64,000 bases of DNA from Bradyrhizobium commune (GCF_015624505.1 NZ_CP061379.1:3348001-3412000); one strand, 5' to 3'; positions 24,880 to 34,599 are shown, counted from the stretch's first letter. The notes: generated by a model from the letters alone, not told the origin. Program-made: numbers and translations.

Positions 24880-26124
24880 ATGATCTCACTCGCCGACCTC
24901 CAGCGCCGCATCGATCGCGGCGAGCTTTCGCCCGATGCCGCCATCGCGCAGTCGCACGCGGCGATCGAGGCACGGGAGAAGGAGGTCCACGCCTTCGTCC
25001 GCCATGACAAATCCGCGAAGGCGCAAAACACCGGCCCGCTGCGCGGCATCGCGGTCGGCATCAAGGACATCATCGACACCGCCAATATGCCAACCGAGAT
25101 GGGCTCGGAGATCTACCGCGGCTGGCAGCCGCGCGCGGACGCGCCGGTCGTGATGATGCTGAAGCGGGCGGGCGCGACCATCATCGGCAAGACCACGACC
25201 ACGGCGTTTGCTTCGCGCGATCCGACCCCAACGCTCAATCCGCACAATGTCGGCCATACGCCGGGCGGCTCGTCCTCGGGCTCGGCTGCCGCGGTCGGTG
25301 CCGGCATGATCCCGCTGGCGCTGGGCACCCAGACCGGCGGCTCGGTGATCCGGCCTGCCGCCTATTGCGGCGCGGCTGCGATCAAGCCGTCGTTCCGCCT
25401 GCTGCCCACCATCGGCGTCAAATGCTATTCGTGGGCGCTCGACACGGTCGGCCTGTTCGGTGCGCGTGCCGAGGATCTCGCGCGCGGACTTCTGGGAATG
25501 ACCGGGCGCAGCGAATTTTCCGGCATTGCTGCTGCGAACTCGCCGCGCATCGGCGTGGTCCGGCAGGAATTTGCCGGGCCCGTCGAGCCGGCCGCAGAGC
25601 AGGGGCTGCAAGCCGCGATCAAGGCGGCCGAGCGCGCCGGCGCCAGCGTCGAGATCATCGAGATGTCCGAGACGGTGAAGGAGGCCTGGCGCATCCATCC
25701 CATCATCCAGGATTTCGAGGCGCATCGCGCGCTCGCCTGGGAATTCTCCGAGCATCACGACGAGATTGCGCCGATGCTGCGCGCCAGTCTCGACGCGACG
25801 GTCGGCTTGACGCCGAGGGAATATGACGAGGCGCGCCGGATCGGCCGCCATGGCCGCCGCGACCTCGGCGACGTCTTCGATCGCGTCGATGTGCTCCTGA
25901 CCTATTCCGCGCCGGGCACACCGCCGGCCAAGGAGCTCGCCTCCACCGGCGACCCTCGCTACAACCGGCTCTGGACGTTGATGGGCAACCCTTGCGTCAA
26001 CGTGCCGGTGCTCAAGGTGGACGGCCTGCCGATCGGCGTGCAGGTGATCGCGCGCTTCGGCAACGATCCCGGTGCGCTGGCGGCGGCCTGGTTCCTGGAG
26101 GATGCGGTGGCGAAATCAGGCTAG
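24880..26124 (+). CDS. Amidase signature family hydrolase
   Basis: 414 residues. The Ser-cisSer-Lys triad is present: K62 in VGIKDIIDT, GGSSSGSAAAV near residues 128-138 with the cis-serine, and the nucleophile in LGTQTGGSVIRPAAY near residue 155. It hydrolyses an amide or acts on a small ester. It is shorter than GatA (491 residues at 37355) and is not part of a gat cluster, so it is a catabolic or detoxifying amidase with unknown substrate. Its end overlaps the convergent patatin gene by 9 bases. Confidence 0.88.
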   Translation: MISLADLQRRIDRGELSPDAAIAQSHAAIEAREKEVHAFVRHDKSAKAQNTGPLRGIAVGIKDIIDTANMPTEMGSEIYRGWQPRADAPVVMMLKRAGATIIGKTTTTAFASRDPTPTLNPHNVGHTPGGSSSGSAAAVGAGMIPLALGTQTGGSVIRPAAYCGAAAIKPSFRLLPTIGVKCYSWALDTVGLFGARAEDLARGLLGMTGRSEFSGIAAANSPRIGVVRQEFAGPVEPAAEQGLQAAIKAAERAGASVEIIEMSETVKEAWRIHPIIQDFEAHRALAWEFSEHHDEIAPMLRASLDATVGLTPREYDEARRIGRHGRRDLGDVFDRVDVLLTYSAPGTPPAKELASTGDPRYNRLWTLMGNPCVNVPVLKVDGLPIGVQVIARFGNDPGALAAAWFLEDAVAKSG

Positions 26125-27330
26125 CGCGGGCTCCGCCGGCACAGCGGGATCGTCCGATTTGATCTGCGCAGCGGCGGAGTCTGCATCTCGCCCGAGCCAC
26201 CGTTCGGCGGCCTCGCGGCCGTTCCGGTGCAGCAGGCGAATGAAGCCGCGGCCGAGATCGGCCGAGGAGCGCTGTGCCAGGCCCTCGATCGAGTCTTCCG
26301 CGGCGATTTTCGAGAGCCGCAGCGCCGGCATCGTGTGCGGTCGCGCCCATTCGATCGCCGCGATCTCGGCGTTGAGGGCGGCATTGGCCGCGATCTGGTC
26401 GAGCCGGCGGTCGATCGCAGCGAGCGTGATCGGCACATAGGAGTCGCGGGACGGGGTGATCTGGACCAGCAGCACATCCGTCGCCGCCGTCTCCTGCACC
26501 AGCTTCACCAGCGGCGGATTGCCGCCGAAGCCGCCATCCCAATAGGCCTCGCCGTCGATCTCGACGGCGCAGTGAACCAGAGGCGGGCAGGTCGAAGCCA
26601 GCGCGACATCGGCGCAGATCGTGTCGTTGCGGAAAACTTGCTGCTGGCCGTCGCGGATTCGCGTCGCCGCGATCAGGAGTTTCGGGCATCTCGTGTCGCG
26701 CAGGGCCGCGAAATTGACGTCGCGCGACAGCGCCTGCCGCAACGGATCGAGATCGAACGGATCGAAATGGCCGGACCGCAGGGTCGGCCCGAACGCGACC
26801 GAGCTTCCCGCCGGCGAAAAGCCACCGACCAGCATCAGTGAGCGGAACGAAGCCTCGTGCATCAGCCGGAGCCAGAACCGGTTCAGCCTTGCGCGCGCAG
26901 CCTCACGGCCACCTTCGGCGAGGCCGCAGGCGAGCAGCAGCGCGTTGATGGCGCCGGCACTGGCACCGCTGATGGTGTCAAAGCCAATATCGGGCTCCTC
27001 CAGCAGCCGCTCCAGCACGCCCCAGGTGAAGGCGGCAAAGGTGCCGCCGCCTTGGAGCGCCAGCGATAGTTTCCGCGGCGGCCAGGGTCTTGAGGACGCA
27101 GGCTTGCGCGCGACAGGTGCGGCGACAGCAACGATCTCGATCGAAGCCGGCGCCTGCACGACGGGAGCAGGCGGCGGCGCTGGTGGAGGAACAAGGACAG
27201 GCTCGGGGATGGGAGGCGGCGAGGGAGCTCCGGACCAGATATCCGTTGCCGACAGCAGCTGGCTGGCCGCGGTGCGTCCCGCACCTTGCGAACCGCCGTC
27301 GATAAGCGTGCCGACAATTGTCTCGCTCAT
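26116..27330 (-). CDS. Patatin-like phospholipase
   Basis: 404 residues. A proline-rich linker (about 36-60) precedes the patatin domain: oxyanion-hole LALQGGGTFAAFTWG (about 90-104), nucleophile S124 in GASAG, and the catalytic Asp in YWDGGFGGNP (near 270). The family hydrolyses acyl esters of lipids; a lack of signal peptide indicates a cytoplasmic enzyme. The Pro/Ala-rich N-terminal 85 residues are unusual and may tether it. In rhizobia such genes sit near lipid or PHB metabolism, but here context gives no clue. Confidence 0.88.
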   Translation of the reverse strand: MSETIVGTLIDGGSQGAGRTAASQLLSATDIWSGAPSPPPIPEPVLVPPPAPPPAPVVQAPASIEIVAVAAPVARKPASSRPWPPRKLSLALQGGGTFAAFTWGVLERLLEEPDIGFDTISGASAGAINALLLACGLAEGGREAARARLNRFWLRLMHEASFRSLMLVGGFSPAGSSVAFGPTLRSGHFDPFDLDPLRQALSRDVNFAALRDTRCPKLLIAATRIRDGQQQVFRNDTICADVALASTCPPLVHCAVEIDGEAYWDGGFGGNPPLVKLVQETAATDVLLVQITPSRDSYVPITLAAIDRRLDQIAANAALNAEIAAIEWARPHTMPALRLSKIAAEDSIEGLAQRSSADLGRGFIRLLHRNGREAAERWLGRDADSAAAQIKSDDPAVPAEPALA

Positions 27331-27489
27331 TCTGAGCTACCGCGTAAGGCCATTTCCTCTGTCAGGATGACAGGCATGGAACCGGTTCGCTACTCCCGGC
27401 CGTGAGTCGGCTCGAAGTTGCGAACGGGAATTGGCTTACAATGCGGAAGGTGTGCGGCGGTATCCGTACTTTTTCCGACTTTAGGTTTT

Positions 27490-27543
27490 GTTTTGACGCG
27501 TTTTCTTGACGCGAACCGGGATCACTTCGCTCGAAAACGCGCT
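27490..27543. repeat. Dispersed hairpin repeat, copy B
   Basis: The inverse of copy A at 22866-22915: arms GCGTTTTC at 27498-27505 and GAAAACGC at 27533-27540, with GACGCGAACC and CACTTCGCTC between. It ends exactly at the plsY stop codon, as copy A ends close to the dprA stop, so both sit where leftward transcripts would terminate. Confidence 0.75.
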
Positions 27544-28140
27544 CTAGGCCTTTTCGCCGATCCGGCTTTCCTTGCCGGCCTGCAATCGCTTGATGTTCTC
27601 CCGATGCGCGTAGAACAGCAGCAGCGTCAGGATCGCGAACAGCGCCGACAATGCGAGGTGGCCGAACCACCACAGGAATATCGGCGTGATGAACGCCGCC
27701 ACCAGCGCCGAGAGCGAGGAGTAGCGGGTGGTGAAGGCCGTAGCTAACCACAGCAGGCAGAACACGACGGCCGCCGGCCAGAACAGGCCGAGCAGGATGC
27801 CGATATAGACGGCGACGCCCTTGCCGCCGTTGAACTTCAGCCAGACCGGAAAGAGATGGCCGAGGAAGGCGCCGAGGCCGGCCACCATCGCCGCATTGGG
27901 TCCTGCGATGTAGCCGGCGATCACCACCGCCACAGTGCCCTTGAGCGCGTCGAGCAGCAGGGTCCCTGCGGCAAGGCCCTTGCGTCCCGTTCGCAGCACA
28001 TTGGTGGCGCCGATGCTGCCCGAGCCGATCGAGCGTAGATCCTGCGTGCCGGCGAGCCTCGTCAGGATCAGCCCGAACGGAATCGAGCCGAGCAGGTAGC
28101 CGATGAGGAACGCAACCGGCAGGAACGCTTCAAGCCCCAT
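27544..28140 (-). CDS. plsY: Glycerol-3-phosphate acyltransferase PlsY
   Basis: 198 residues, about six membrane segments. PlsY transfers an acyl group from acyl-phosphate to glycerol-3-phosphate, the first step of phospholipid synthesis. The three family motifs are visible: GSIPFGLI (motif 1, residue ~18), [14 protein letters not shown] (motif 2, glycerol-3-phosphate site, ~39-52) and KFNGGKGVA (motif 3, ~102-110). The ATG at 28140 has GGAGAG upstream. Follows the pyrC-like gene with a 98-base gap. Confidence 0.95.
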   Translation of the reverse strand: MGLEAFLPVAFLIGYLLGSIPFGLILTRLAGTQDLRSIGSGSIGATNVLRTGRKGLAAGTLLLDALKGTVAVVIAGYIAGPNAAMVAGLGAFLGHLFPVWLKFNGGKGVAVYIGILLGLFWPAAVVFCLLWLATAFTTRYSSLSALVAAFITPIFLWWFGHLALSALFAILTLLLFYAHRENIKRLQAGKESRIGEKA

Positions 28141-28238
28141 GGCGGTCTCTCCATGGCTGACATAGCCAGCGCCCATGATCTGGTCCTGACATGTTGTCGC
28201 GATGCGAGACGCGGCCCGCGTCGCTGGAAGACGGCACC

Positions 28239-29546
28239 CTAGACATGCTCGTAGACCGTCCGTCCGCCGACAATGGTGCGCACCACGCGGCCTGTAAAGC
28301 GGGCTTCGTCGAACGGGGTGTTCTTGCAGGGCGATTTGAGGTCGGCGGGATCGACCACCCAGGGCGTGTCGGGGTCTATCACGATGACGTCGGCCGGTGC
28401 GCCGGTGCGGAGGGTTCCGCCTGACAGCCCCAACAGTTCCGCTGGCCGGGTCGACATCGCCTTGATCAGCGTCTTGAGGTCCAGCTCTTCGTTGTGGACC
28501 AGCCGCAGGCCTGCCGCCAGCATGGTCTCGAGCCCAATCGCGCCGGGCGCGGCTTCCGCAAACGGCAGGCGCTTGACCTCGACGTCCTGCGGATTGTGGT
28601 CGGACATGATGACGTCGACGAGGCCGGAGGCGACGGCTGCGACCAGCGCGCGGCGATCGTCCTCGGTCCGCAACGGCGGCGACAGTTTCAGGAACGAGCG
28701 GTAGGGCCCGATGTCGTTCTCGTTCAGCGCGAGGTGATTGATCGAGACCGACGCGCTGACGGCAAGTCCGGCATCGCGGCCGCGCTTGAGGATGTCGAGC
28801 GAGTCGATGCAGGTCAGCGAAGCCGCGTGATAGCGGCCGCCGGTCAGCGCGACGAGCCGCATGTCGCGCTCGAGGATGACGGCTTCGGCGGCCTTCGGGA
28901 TGCCCATCAGGCCGAGGCGGGTGGCGAACTCGCCCTCGTTCATGACGCCTTCGCCGATCAGATCGGGATCCTCGGTATGGTGCACGACCAGCGCGTCGAA
29001 ATCGCGGGCGTAGGTGAGCGCCCGGCGCATCACCTGGGCGTTGGTGACACTGCGGTCGCCGTCGCTGAACGCCACGGCGCCGGCGGCCTTCAACAGGCCG
29101 AACTCGGTCATCTCGTCGCCGCGCATGCCTTTGGTCAGCGCCGCCATCGGCTGGATGTTGACGATCGCGGTGTCGCGAGCGCGGCGCATCACGAAGTCGA
29201 CGGTCGCCGAATTGTCGATGACGGGCAGGGTGTCGGGCTGGCAGATGATGGTGGTGATGCCGCCGGTCGCTGCCGCCTGGCTCGCCGACGCAAAGGTCTC
29301 GCGATGGCTGAAGCCGGGCTCGCCGACAAAGGCGCGCATGTCGATCAGGCCGGGGGCCACGATTTTGCCGGAGCAGTTGACGACATCGGTACCCTCGGGG
29401 ACGCCGGCGGCACCGATGCCGCGGCGGGTCTCGCGGATGATGCCGTCAGCAATGAGGACGTCGCCGGGGCCGTCGAAATCTCTGGAGGGATCGACGACGC
29501 GGGCATTGGCGAGCAGGATCGGGCGGCGGTCGGTCAGCATCGGCAT
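28239..29546 (-). CDS. Dihydroorotase-like protein, probably inactive (PyrX/PyrC' type)
   Basis: 435 residues with the amidohydrolase fold of class I dihydroorotase, but key residues are missing. Where active enzymes have D-x-H-x-H-x-R (zinc-binding HxH and the substrate Arg), this protein reads [14 protein letters not shown]71, F73 and G75. The later YHxxHxS zinc site reads YHAASLT. The SDHNP aspartate and the overall frame remain. Inactive dihydroorotase-like subunits that assemble with aspartate transcarbamoylase are known (PyrC' of Pseudomonas). The ATG overlaps the pyrB stop (TGATG), indicating translational coupling. A true pyrC should exist elsewhere. Confidence 0.85.
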   Translation of the reverse strand: MPMLTDRRPILLANARVVDPSRDFDGPGDVLIADGIIRETRRGIGAAGVPEGTDVVNCSGKIVAPGLIDMRAFVGEPGFSHRETFASASQAAATGGITTIICQPDTLPVIDNSATVDFVMRRARDTAIVNIQPMAALTKGMRGDEMTEFGLLKAAGAVAFSDGDRSVTNAQVMRRALTYARDFDALVVHHTEDPDLIGEGVMNEGEFATRLGLMGIPKAAEAVILERDMRLVALTGGRYHAASLTCIDSLDILKRGRDAGLAVSASVSINHLALNENDIGPYRSFLKLSPPLRTEDDRRALVAAVASGLVDVIMSDHNPQDVEVKRLPFAEAAPGAIGLETMLAAGLRLVHNEELDLKTLIKAMSTRPAELLGLSGGTLRTGAPADVIVIDPDTPWVVDPADLKSPCKNTPFDEARFTGRVVRTIVGGRTVYEHV

Positions 29547-30493
29547 CACGCGTTCGGCAGGTTACGGGCGAGCGCTTCCAGCACCGCCATGCGCACGGCG
29601 ACGCCCATCTCCACCTGTTCGCGGATCAGGGACTGCGCGCCGTCGGCCACGGCCGTGTCGATCTCGACGCCGCGATTCATCGGGCCGGGATGCATGACGA
29701 GTGCGTCGGGCTTGGCGTAAGCGAGCTTCTTCTGGTCCAGACCGAAATAGTGGAAATACTCAGAAGTCGATGGCACGAAGGAGCCGTTCATGCGCTCGCG
29801 CTGAAGCCGCAGCATCATGACGATGTCGGCGCCGTTGAGCCCTTCGCGCATGTCGCGCGCGACCTCGACGCCCATCCGCTCGATTCCCGACGGCAGCAGC
29901 GTGGTGGGGCCGACGACGCGGACGCGGGCGCCCATGGCGTTGAGCAGGATGATGTTGGAGCGAGCGACGCGCGAATGCAGCACGTCGCCGCAGATCGCGA
30001 CCACCAGCCCCTCGATCCGGCCCTTGTTGCGGCGGATGGTCAGCGCGTCGAGCAGCGCCTGAGTCGGATGCTCGTGCGCGCCGTCGCCGGCATTGATCAC
30101 GGAACCGTCAACCTTGCGGGCGAGGAGTTCCACCGCGCCGGAGGCGTGATGGCGCATCACCAGAATGTCCGGGTGCATCGCGTTCAGCGTCATCGCGGTG
30201 TCGATCAGCGTCTCGCCCTTTTTCATGGACGAGGAGGAGACCGACATGTTCATGACGTCGGCGCCAAGACGTTTTCCCGCGAGCTCAAACGAGGATTGGG
30301 TCCGGGTCGAGGCTTCGAAGAACAGATTTACCTGTGTCCGTCCACGCAGGACGGTGCGCTTCTTGTCAACCTGGCGGTTGAGCTCGACATATTCTTCGGA
30401 CAGGTCGAGGAGGCCGGTGATGTCGGCCGCGGAAAGGCCCTCGATGCCCAGCAAATGCCGGTGGCCGAGGACGAAGGTCGATTTCGATGTCAT
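29546..30493 (-). CDS. pyrB: Aspartate carbamoyltransferase catalytic subunit
   Basis: 315 residues. Joins carbamoyl phosphate and aspartate in pyrimidine synthesis. The carbamoyl-phosphate motif [13 protein letters not shown] (STRT at 62-65), HHASGA, and [11 protein letters not shown] are intact, as is the C-terminal [12 protein letters not shown]. Start at 30493 ([15 protein letters not shown]); the open frame upstream is repeat DNA. No pyrI regulatory gene is present; pairing with the inactive dihydroorotase-like gene fits the class A transcarbamoylase type. Confidence 0.95.
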   Translation of the reverse strand: MTSKSTFVLGHRHLLGIEGLSAADITGLLDLSEEYVELNRQVDKKRTVLRGRTQVNLFFEASTRTQSSFELAGKRLGADVMNMSVSSSSMKKGETLIDTAMTLNAMHPDILVMRHHASGAVELLARKVDGSVINAGDGAHEHPTQALLDALTIRRNKGRIEGLVVAICGDVLHSRVARSNIILLNAMGARVRVVGPTTLLPSGIERMGVEVARDMREGLNGADIVMMLRLQRERMNGSFVPSTSEYFHYFGLDQKKLAYAKPDALVMHPGPMNRGVEIDTAVADGAQSLIREQVEMGVAVRMAVLEALARNLPNA

Positions 30494-30590
30494 TAAAGCG
30501 AGAGCTATAGGCGCGGATGGCGGGGGGAGCAAGGGCCAAAGCCGGGGCAGGGAGTTATCCCCTGATCTGTCGCCTCGTTCTTCGCCACGC

Positions 30591-30706
30591 CCGGGCTTGT
30601 CCCGCCTGCGCGGCCGAAGCCGCTTCAGCGAGGCGAAGGCCCTGGCATCCACGATCTTCTATCGCATTTGACGCAAATAAGCCGTGGATGGCCGGGACAA
30701 GCCCGG
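30591..30706. repeat. Nested palindromic intergenic repeat
   Basis: Outer arms CCGGGCTTGTCCCG (30591-30604) and CGGGACAAGCCCGG (30693-30706) are exact inverses; inner arms CATCCACG (30646-30653) and CGTGGATG (30683-30690) also match. The GGGACAAGCCCGG motif is a frequent Bradyrhizobium repeat. The element fills most of the pyrB/dipeptidase divergent region. Confidence 0.8.
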
Positions 30707-30729
30707 CCATGACGACGTGGAGGCATAGT

Positions 30730-31479
30730 GTGAAATCGCTTCTCATCGCGACGATAGCGATAGCTATCGTTTCATCCGCCCACGCCCAATCGCTTCCCGG
30801 CGGCTTCGTCTATCTGCGCGACATCGATCCCACCATCATCCAGGACATCCGCTACGCGACGTCAGTCAATTTCGTCGGCCGGCCGCTGGCCGGCTACGGC
30901 GCCGGCGAATGCGTGGTGAAGCGGGAGGTCGGGCTGCGGCTGAAGGCGGTTCAGCAGGAGCTCAGCAGCCAGAACCTGTCGCTGAAGATGTTCGACTGCT
31001 ACCGGCCGGGGCGGGCCTCGCTCGACATGGTCAGATGGTCGCAGAACGGCCGCGAGACCGCGGCCGACCGGCGCTACAATCCGCGGATTCCCAAGACCGA
31101 GCTGTTTCGGCTCGGCTATATCGCAAGCCGCTCGCAGCACTCCACGGGTGCCGCGCTCGACCTGACGCTGGTCGATCTCAAGGCCGACAATTCCGCCAAA
31201 TACGATTCGTCGAGGATCTATGCCGACTGCACGGCGCCGGTCGAGGCGCGCATCCCGGAGGGCAGCGTGGACATGGGCACCGGCTATGATTGCACCGACT
31301 TGAAGGGACATACCGCAGCATCGTCGATCAATCCGGACCAGCGCGCCTGGCGCAGGCGTCTGGTGGCTGCGATGGCGAAGCAAGGCTTTGTGAACTATTC
31401 GAAGGAGTGGTGGCATTTTTCCCTGCCGGGGGCGGGCGGGGCGGCCTATGATTTCCCGATTCCGCCGCGGCGGAACTGA
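30730..31479 (+). CDS. D-alanyl-D-alanine dipeptidase (VanX/DdpX-like, M15 family)
   Basis: 249 residues. A signal peptide (MKSLLIATIAIAIVSSAHA, cleavage after residue 19) indicates a periplasmic protein. Zinc-ligand motifs of M15D peptidases are present: SRSQHSTGAALDLTL (His ~137, Asp ~144) and EWWHFSL near residue 226-232. Members cleave D-Ala-D-Ala, recycling peptidoglycan. The start is GTG at 30730 with GGAGG at 30719-30723, part of which lies just after the repeat element. Confidence 0.88.
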   Translation: MKSLLIATIAIAIVSSAHAQSLPGGFVYLRDIDPTIIQDIRYATSVNFVGRPLAGYGAGECVVKREVGLRLKAVQQELSSQNLSLKMFDCYRPGRASLDMVRWSQNGRETAADRRYNPRIPKTELFRLGYIASRSQHSTGAALDLTLVDLKADNSAKYDSSRIYADCTAPVEARIPEGSVDMGTGYDCTDLKGHTAASSINPDQRAWRRRLVAAMAKQGFVNYSKEWWHFSLPGAGGAAYDFPIPPRRN

Positions 31480-31508
31480 CCCCGCCGTATCTTTGCGAAA
31501 GCTCGCTG

Positions 31509-32273
31509 ATGGACTCCCTCAATCCCGATCATCCGCCGCTCATCGTGACGCCCGTGGCGTCGCGCGTGTGGAAATTCTGGGGCACATCGCTGTGGGGGAT
31601 CCTGCTCTTCGTCGCGATGTTCGTCGGACAGATCGGCGCGATCGTCCTGCTCGTGGTGCATCGCGGTCTGCCGCTCAACCTCGCATCGATGCAGCTGGTC
31701 GGCGCCGAGCCGGAAGCGCTCGCGCTGTCGGTCACGATGGGCTTGCCCGCGACGCTTGGGGTCGCGTGGCTCGCCATTCGCATCAGGAAGGCGTCCTTCG
31801 TCGACTATCTCGCGCTGCATTGGCCGTCGTGGAAGCAGATCCTGCTCGGCGCGGTCGGGCTCATCGCGGTCGTGCTGGCCTGGGAGGTGGTGTCGCGCTC
31901 ACTCGGCCGCGAGGCGACGCCGGGCTTCATGACCGATCTCCTCAAATCGGGCCGCGACAGGGGCGCCGCGGTGCTGCTGCTGCTGTCCTTCAGCGTGGCG
32001 GCGCCGATGTCGGAAGAGGTGCTCGCGCGCGGCTTCCTCTATCGCGGCTGGTCAGAGAGTTTTCTGCGCGTGCCCGGCGCGATTCTGCTGTCGTCGCTGG
32101 TGTGGACGGCGGTGCACATCCAGTACGATCTCTATTTCCTCGCCGAGGTCTTCTCGATCGGCGTCTGGTTCGGCTACATGCGCTACCGCGCCAACTCGCT
32201 CTGGCTCACCATCGTGCTGCACGCGCTGAACAACATGACCGCGGTGGTGCTGACGATGTGGCTGGGGAGCTAG
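31509..32273 (+). CDS. CPBP family intramembrane metalloprotease
   Basis: 254 residues, about six membrane helices. The CPBP/Abi motifs are in order: SEEVLARGFLYRGW near residue 170 (EExxxR), WTAVHIQYDLYF near 199-210, and LHALNNMT near 238, supplying the glutamates and histidines for the active site. These enzymes process prenylated or membrane proteins; in bacteria substrates are mostly unknown. It follows the dipeptidase gene after 29 bases, probably in one transcript. Confidence 0.85.
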   Translation: MDSLNPDHPPLIVTPVASRVWKFWGTSLWGILLFVAMFVGQIGAIVLLVVHRGLPLNLASMQLVGAEPEALALSVTMGLPATLGVAWLAIRIRKASFVDYLALHWPSWKQILLGAVGLIAVVLAWEVVSRSLGREATPGFMTDLLKSGRDRGAAVLLLLSFSVAAPMSEEVLARGFLYRGWSESFLRVPGAILLSSLVWTAVHIQYDLYFLAEVFSIGVWFGYMRYRANSLWLTIVLHALNNMTAVVLTMWLGS

Positions 32274-32276
32274 CGC

Positions 32277-33200
32277 TCACGCCACCAGCGCGATCGCGAT
32301 CGGCATGGTGATCGCCGCCAAAATCGTTTGCAGCGTGATGATTTGCGCCAAGAGCGGCGCATCGCCGCCCATCTGGCGGGCCAGCACATAGGCGCTGGGC
32401 GAGGTCGGCACCGCCGCGCAGATCGCCACGATCGCGAGGCTGTTGCCGGTGAGGCCGAACCAGGCGGCAAGAACCAGCGCGAGCACGGGCATCAGCACGA
32501 GCTTGAACGCCACACCGAGGGTTGCGCTCAGACTCGGGCGGAGCAGGCCCTTGAGCTGGAGGCCGGCGCCGGTGACGAGCAGGCCGATGGCGAGCGAAGA
32601 GCGGCCGAGCGCGTCCGCAACCTCGTGCCAGATTTTTGGCAGCGGCAGATGGATGACGTTGATGAATAGCCCGATGACGCAGGCCCAGATCAGTGGATTG
32701 CGGATCACCGTCAAGGCGATCGCGCGCGCAGATTGCTTCTCGGGTGACGCATAGTGCGCGAGCACCGCGACGCTGAAGACGTTGACCAACGGAATGATCG
32801 CGACCATCGCGACCGAGGCAAGCGCCAGCCCGACTTCGCCGTACAGATTGGCTGAGACCGACAGCGCAACATAGGTCTGCCAGCGCGTGGCGCCCTGGAA
32901 GATCGAGGTGAAGGCGGGGCCGTCGATGTCGAGTCGTGACAGCGCCGGGCGGAGCGCCAGACAAAGCAGCGACATTGCGAGCGCCGACAGCAGCAGCGCG
33001 CCGCCGACGCCGGCGACCGGCACTTTTGAGAGGTCGGCCTTCACCAGGGTCTGGATCAGCAGCATCGGAAACAGCACGAAATAGGTCAGCCGCTCCAGCC
33101 CGTGCCATTGCGTGTCGAGCCGCATCAGGCTGTGCCGGAGCACCACGCCGAGCACGATGAGGATGAAGACCGGCAGCAGCGCCGCGATCACGACGGCCAT
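32277..33200 (-). CDS. AEC family transporter (auxin efflux carrier type)
   Basis: 307 residues with ten hydrophobic segments in two bundles of five. The start MAVVIAALLPVFILIVLGVVLRHSLM and SLAIGLLVTGAGLQLKGLLRP in the middle are typical of the AEC/PIN-like fold. Substrates in bacteria include dicarboxylates such as malate; not determined here. It starts 3 bases after the ruvX stop. Confidence 0.88.
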   Translation of the reverse strand: MAVVIAALLPVFILIVLGVVLRHSLMRLDTQWHGLERLTYFVLFPMLLIQTLVKADLSKVPVAGVGGALLLSALAMSLLCLALRPALSRLDIDGPAFTSIFQGATRWQTYVALSVSANLYGEVGLALASVAMVAIIPLVNVFSVAVLAHYASPEKQSARAIALTVIRNPLIWACVIGLFINVIHLPLPKIWHEVADALGRSSLAIGLLVTGAGLQLKGLLRPSLSATLGVAFKLVLMPVLALVLAAWFGLTGNSLAIVAICAAVPTSPSAYVLARQMGGDAPLLAQIITLQTILAAITMPIAIALVA

Positions 33201-33203
33201 GGA

Positions 33204-33695
33204 TCAGCCATTCTCCGAAGCTGCGCGGAGATTTGCGAGCCGGTCCAGCGCGCCTTGCAGGATGAAGATCGCGGCGTGCTCGTCGATCACTTCGGCGCGC
33301 TTGGCGCGGCTGACATCCATGCCGATCAGCTCGCGCTCGACCGCCGCGGTCGAGAGGCGCTCGTCCCAGAGGCCGATCGGGAGTGCCGTGAGGGCGGCAA
33401 GATTGCGGGCGAAGGCGCGGGTCGATTGTGCGCGCGGGCCCTCGCTGCCGTCCATGTTGATGGGAAGGCCGAGCACGAAGCCGATCGCCTTGCGCTCGGC
33501 CGCGATCGCGAGCAGGCGGGCCGCGTCCTGCTTGAACTGCTTGCGCTGGATGGTCTCGACGCCGGTCGCAAGCCGCCGGTCTGGGTCGGAGACCGCGACG
33601 CCGATGGTCTTGGTGCCGAGATCAAGCCCGATCAGCGCGCCGCGCTGGGGCCAGTGGGTTGCAGCATCGACCAGGGGCAGGATAGGAGCCGGCAT
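33204..33695 (-). CDS. ruvX: Putative pre-16S rRNA nuclease / Holliday junction resolvase-like RuvX (YqgF)
   Basis: 163 residues, RNase H fold. [17 protein letters not shown] (about residues 21-37) carries the first catalytic Asp, [14 protein letters not shown] (about 73-86) is the family centre and [11 protein letters not shown] (about 110-120) holds the next acidic residue. YqgF in E. coli acts in 16S rRNA 5'-end maturation. Co-directional with the AEC gene. Confidence 0.93.
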   Translation of the reverse strand: MPAPILPLVDAATHWPQRGALIGLDLGTKTIGVAVSDPDRRLATGVETIQRKQFKQDAARLLAIAAERKAIGFVLGLPINMDGSEGPRAQSTRAFARNLAALTALPIGLWDERLSTAAVERELIGMDVSRAKRAEVIDEHAAIFILQGALDRLANLRAASENG

Positions 33696-33708
33696 GGCTT
33701 AGCGCATA

Positions 33709-34599
33709 TCATGCCGCGATGACGTCGTCCTCTGTCTTGAGGCAGGACAGGAAGCCGCTGAGCGCGCTGAATTGATGGCCGGAGCGGCGCTGGATGAAGA
33801 GCGTTTCGACGCGGGCGTGCTGCGGGCTCAGCGTGTGGATCGACACGCTGCCATTCATCGCACTGCGCTCGACCACGGCGCGCGGCAGCAGCGTCACCCC
33901 CATGTCGGCGGCGACACAGCCGATCATGCCGTCGAGCGTGCCGAGCTCGAAGCGTGTCGCCGAGGGCCAGCCGAACTCCACAAAAATCTGCTCGAGCCGC
34001 TGCCGGTAGGTGCAGCCGGTGCGGAACGCCAGCGCAGTCGGACCGGACTCGGGCGTGCCGGCGCGCAGCTCGGCGAGCGAGTTCCAGCGCCGCGCAGCTA
34101 CAAGCACCAGCTCTTCGCGGAATGAGCTGGTCGCAATGAGGTCGGCATGCGCGATGGGACCTGCGACGAAGGCGCCGTCGAGCCCGCCTTCGAGCACGCC
34201 CGTGACGAGATCGGCGGTGGTCGCGGTGCGCAGGCTCAGCCGCACGGCGGGAAAGCGGCGGTGGAAATCGGCGAGCAGCGGCGGCAGCCGCACCGCGGCC
34301 GTCGTCTCCATCGAGCCGATTGCGAGCGGCCCCTTCGGCTCGCCGTCGTCGCGCGCGGCGAGCACGGCCTCGCGCGACAGCGCCGCCATTCGCTGCGCGT
34401 AGGGAAGCAGGCGCCTGCCGGCGCCGGTCAGCGTCATGCCGCGCGAGTGGCGTTCGAACAGCGGCGTGCCAATCTCGGCCTCGAGCGCCTTGACGCGCTG
34501 GGTGACGTTGGATTGCACCGTGTTGAGCTCTTCGGCGGCGCGGGTGATGCCGCCGGTGCGGGCGACCGCGGCAAAGGTCTGGATGTCGCTGAGTTCCAT
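33709..34599 (-). CDS. LysR family transcriptional regulator
   Basis: 296 residues. The N-terminal helix-turn-helix reads MELSDIQTFAAVARTGGITRAAEELNTVQSNVTQRVKALE, and the rest is the periplasmic-binding-like effector domain. The start at 34599 is chosen because the upstream extension to 34638 runs into the promoter. Divergent from the nitronate monooxygenase gene at 34697 and probably its regulator. Confidence 0.92.
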   Translation of the reverse strand: MELSDIQTFAAVARTGGITRAAEELNTVQSNVTQRVKALEAEIGTPLFERHSRGMTLTGAGRRLLPYAQRMAALSREAVLAARDDGEPKGPLAIGSMETTAAVRLPPLLADFHRRFPAVRLSLRTATTADLVTGVLEGGLDGAFVAGPIAHADLIATSSFREELVLVAARRWNSLAELRAGTPESGPTALAFRTGCTYRQRLEQIFVEFGWPSATRFELGTLDGMIGCVAADMGVTLLPRAVVERSAMNGSVSIHTLSPQHARVETLFIQRRSGHQFSALSGFLSCLKTEDDVIAA

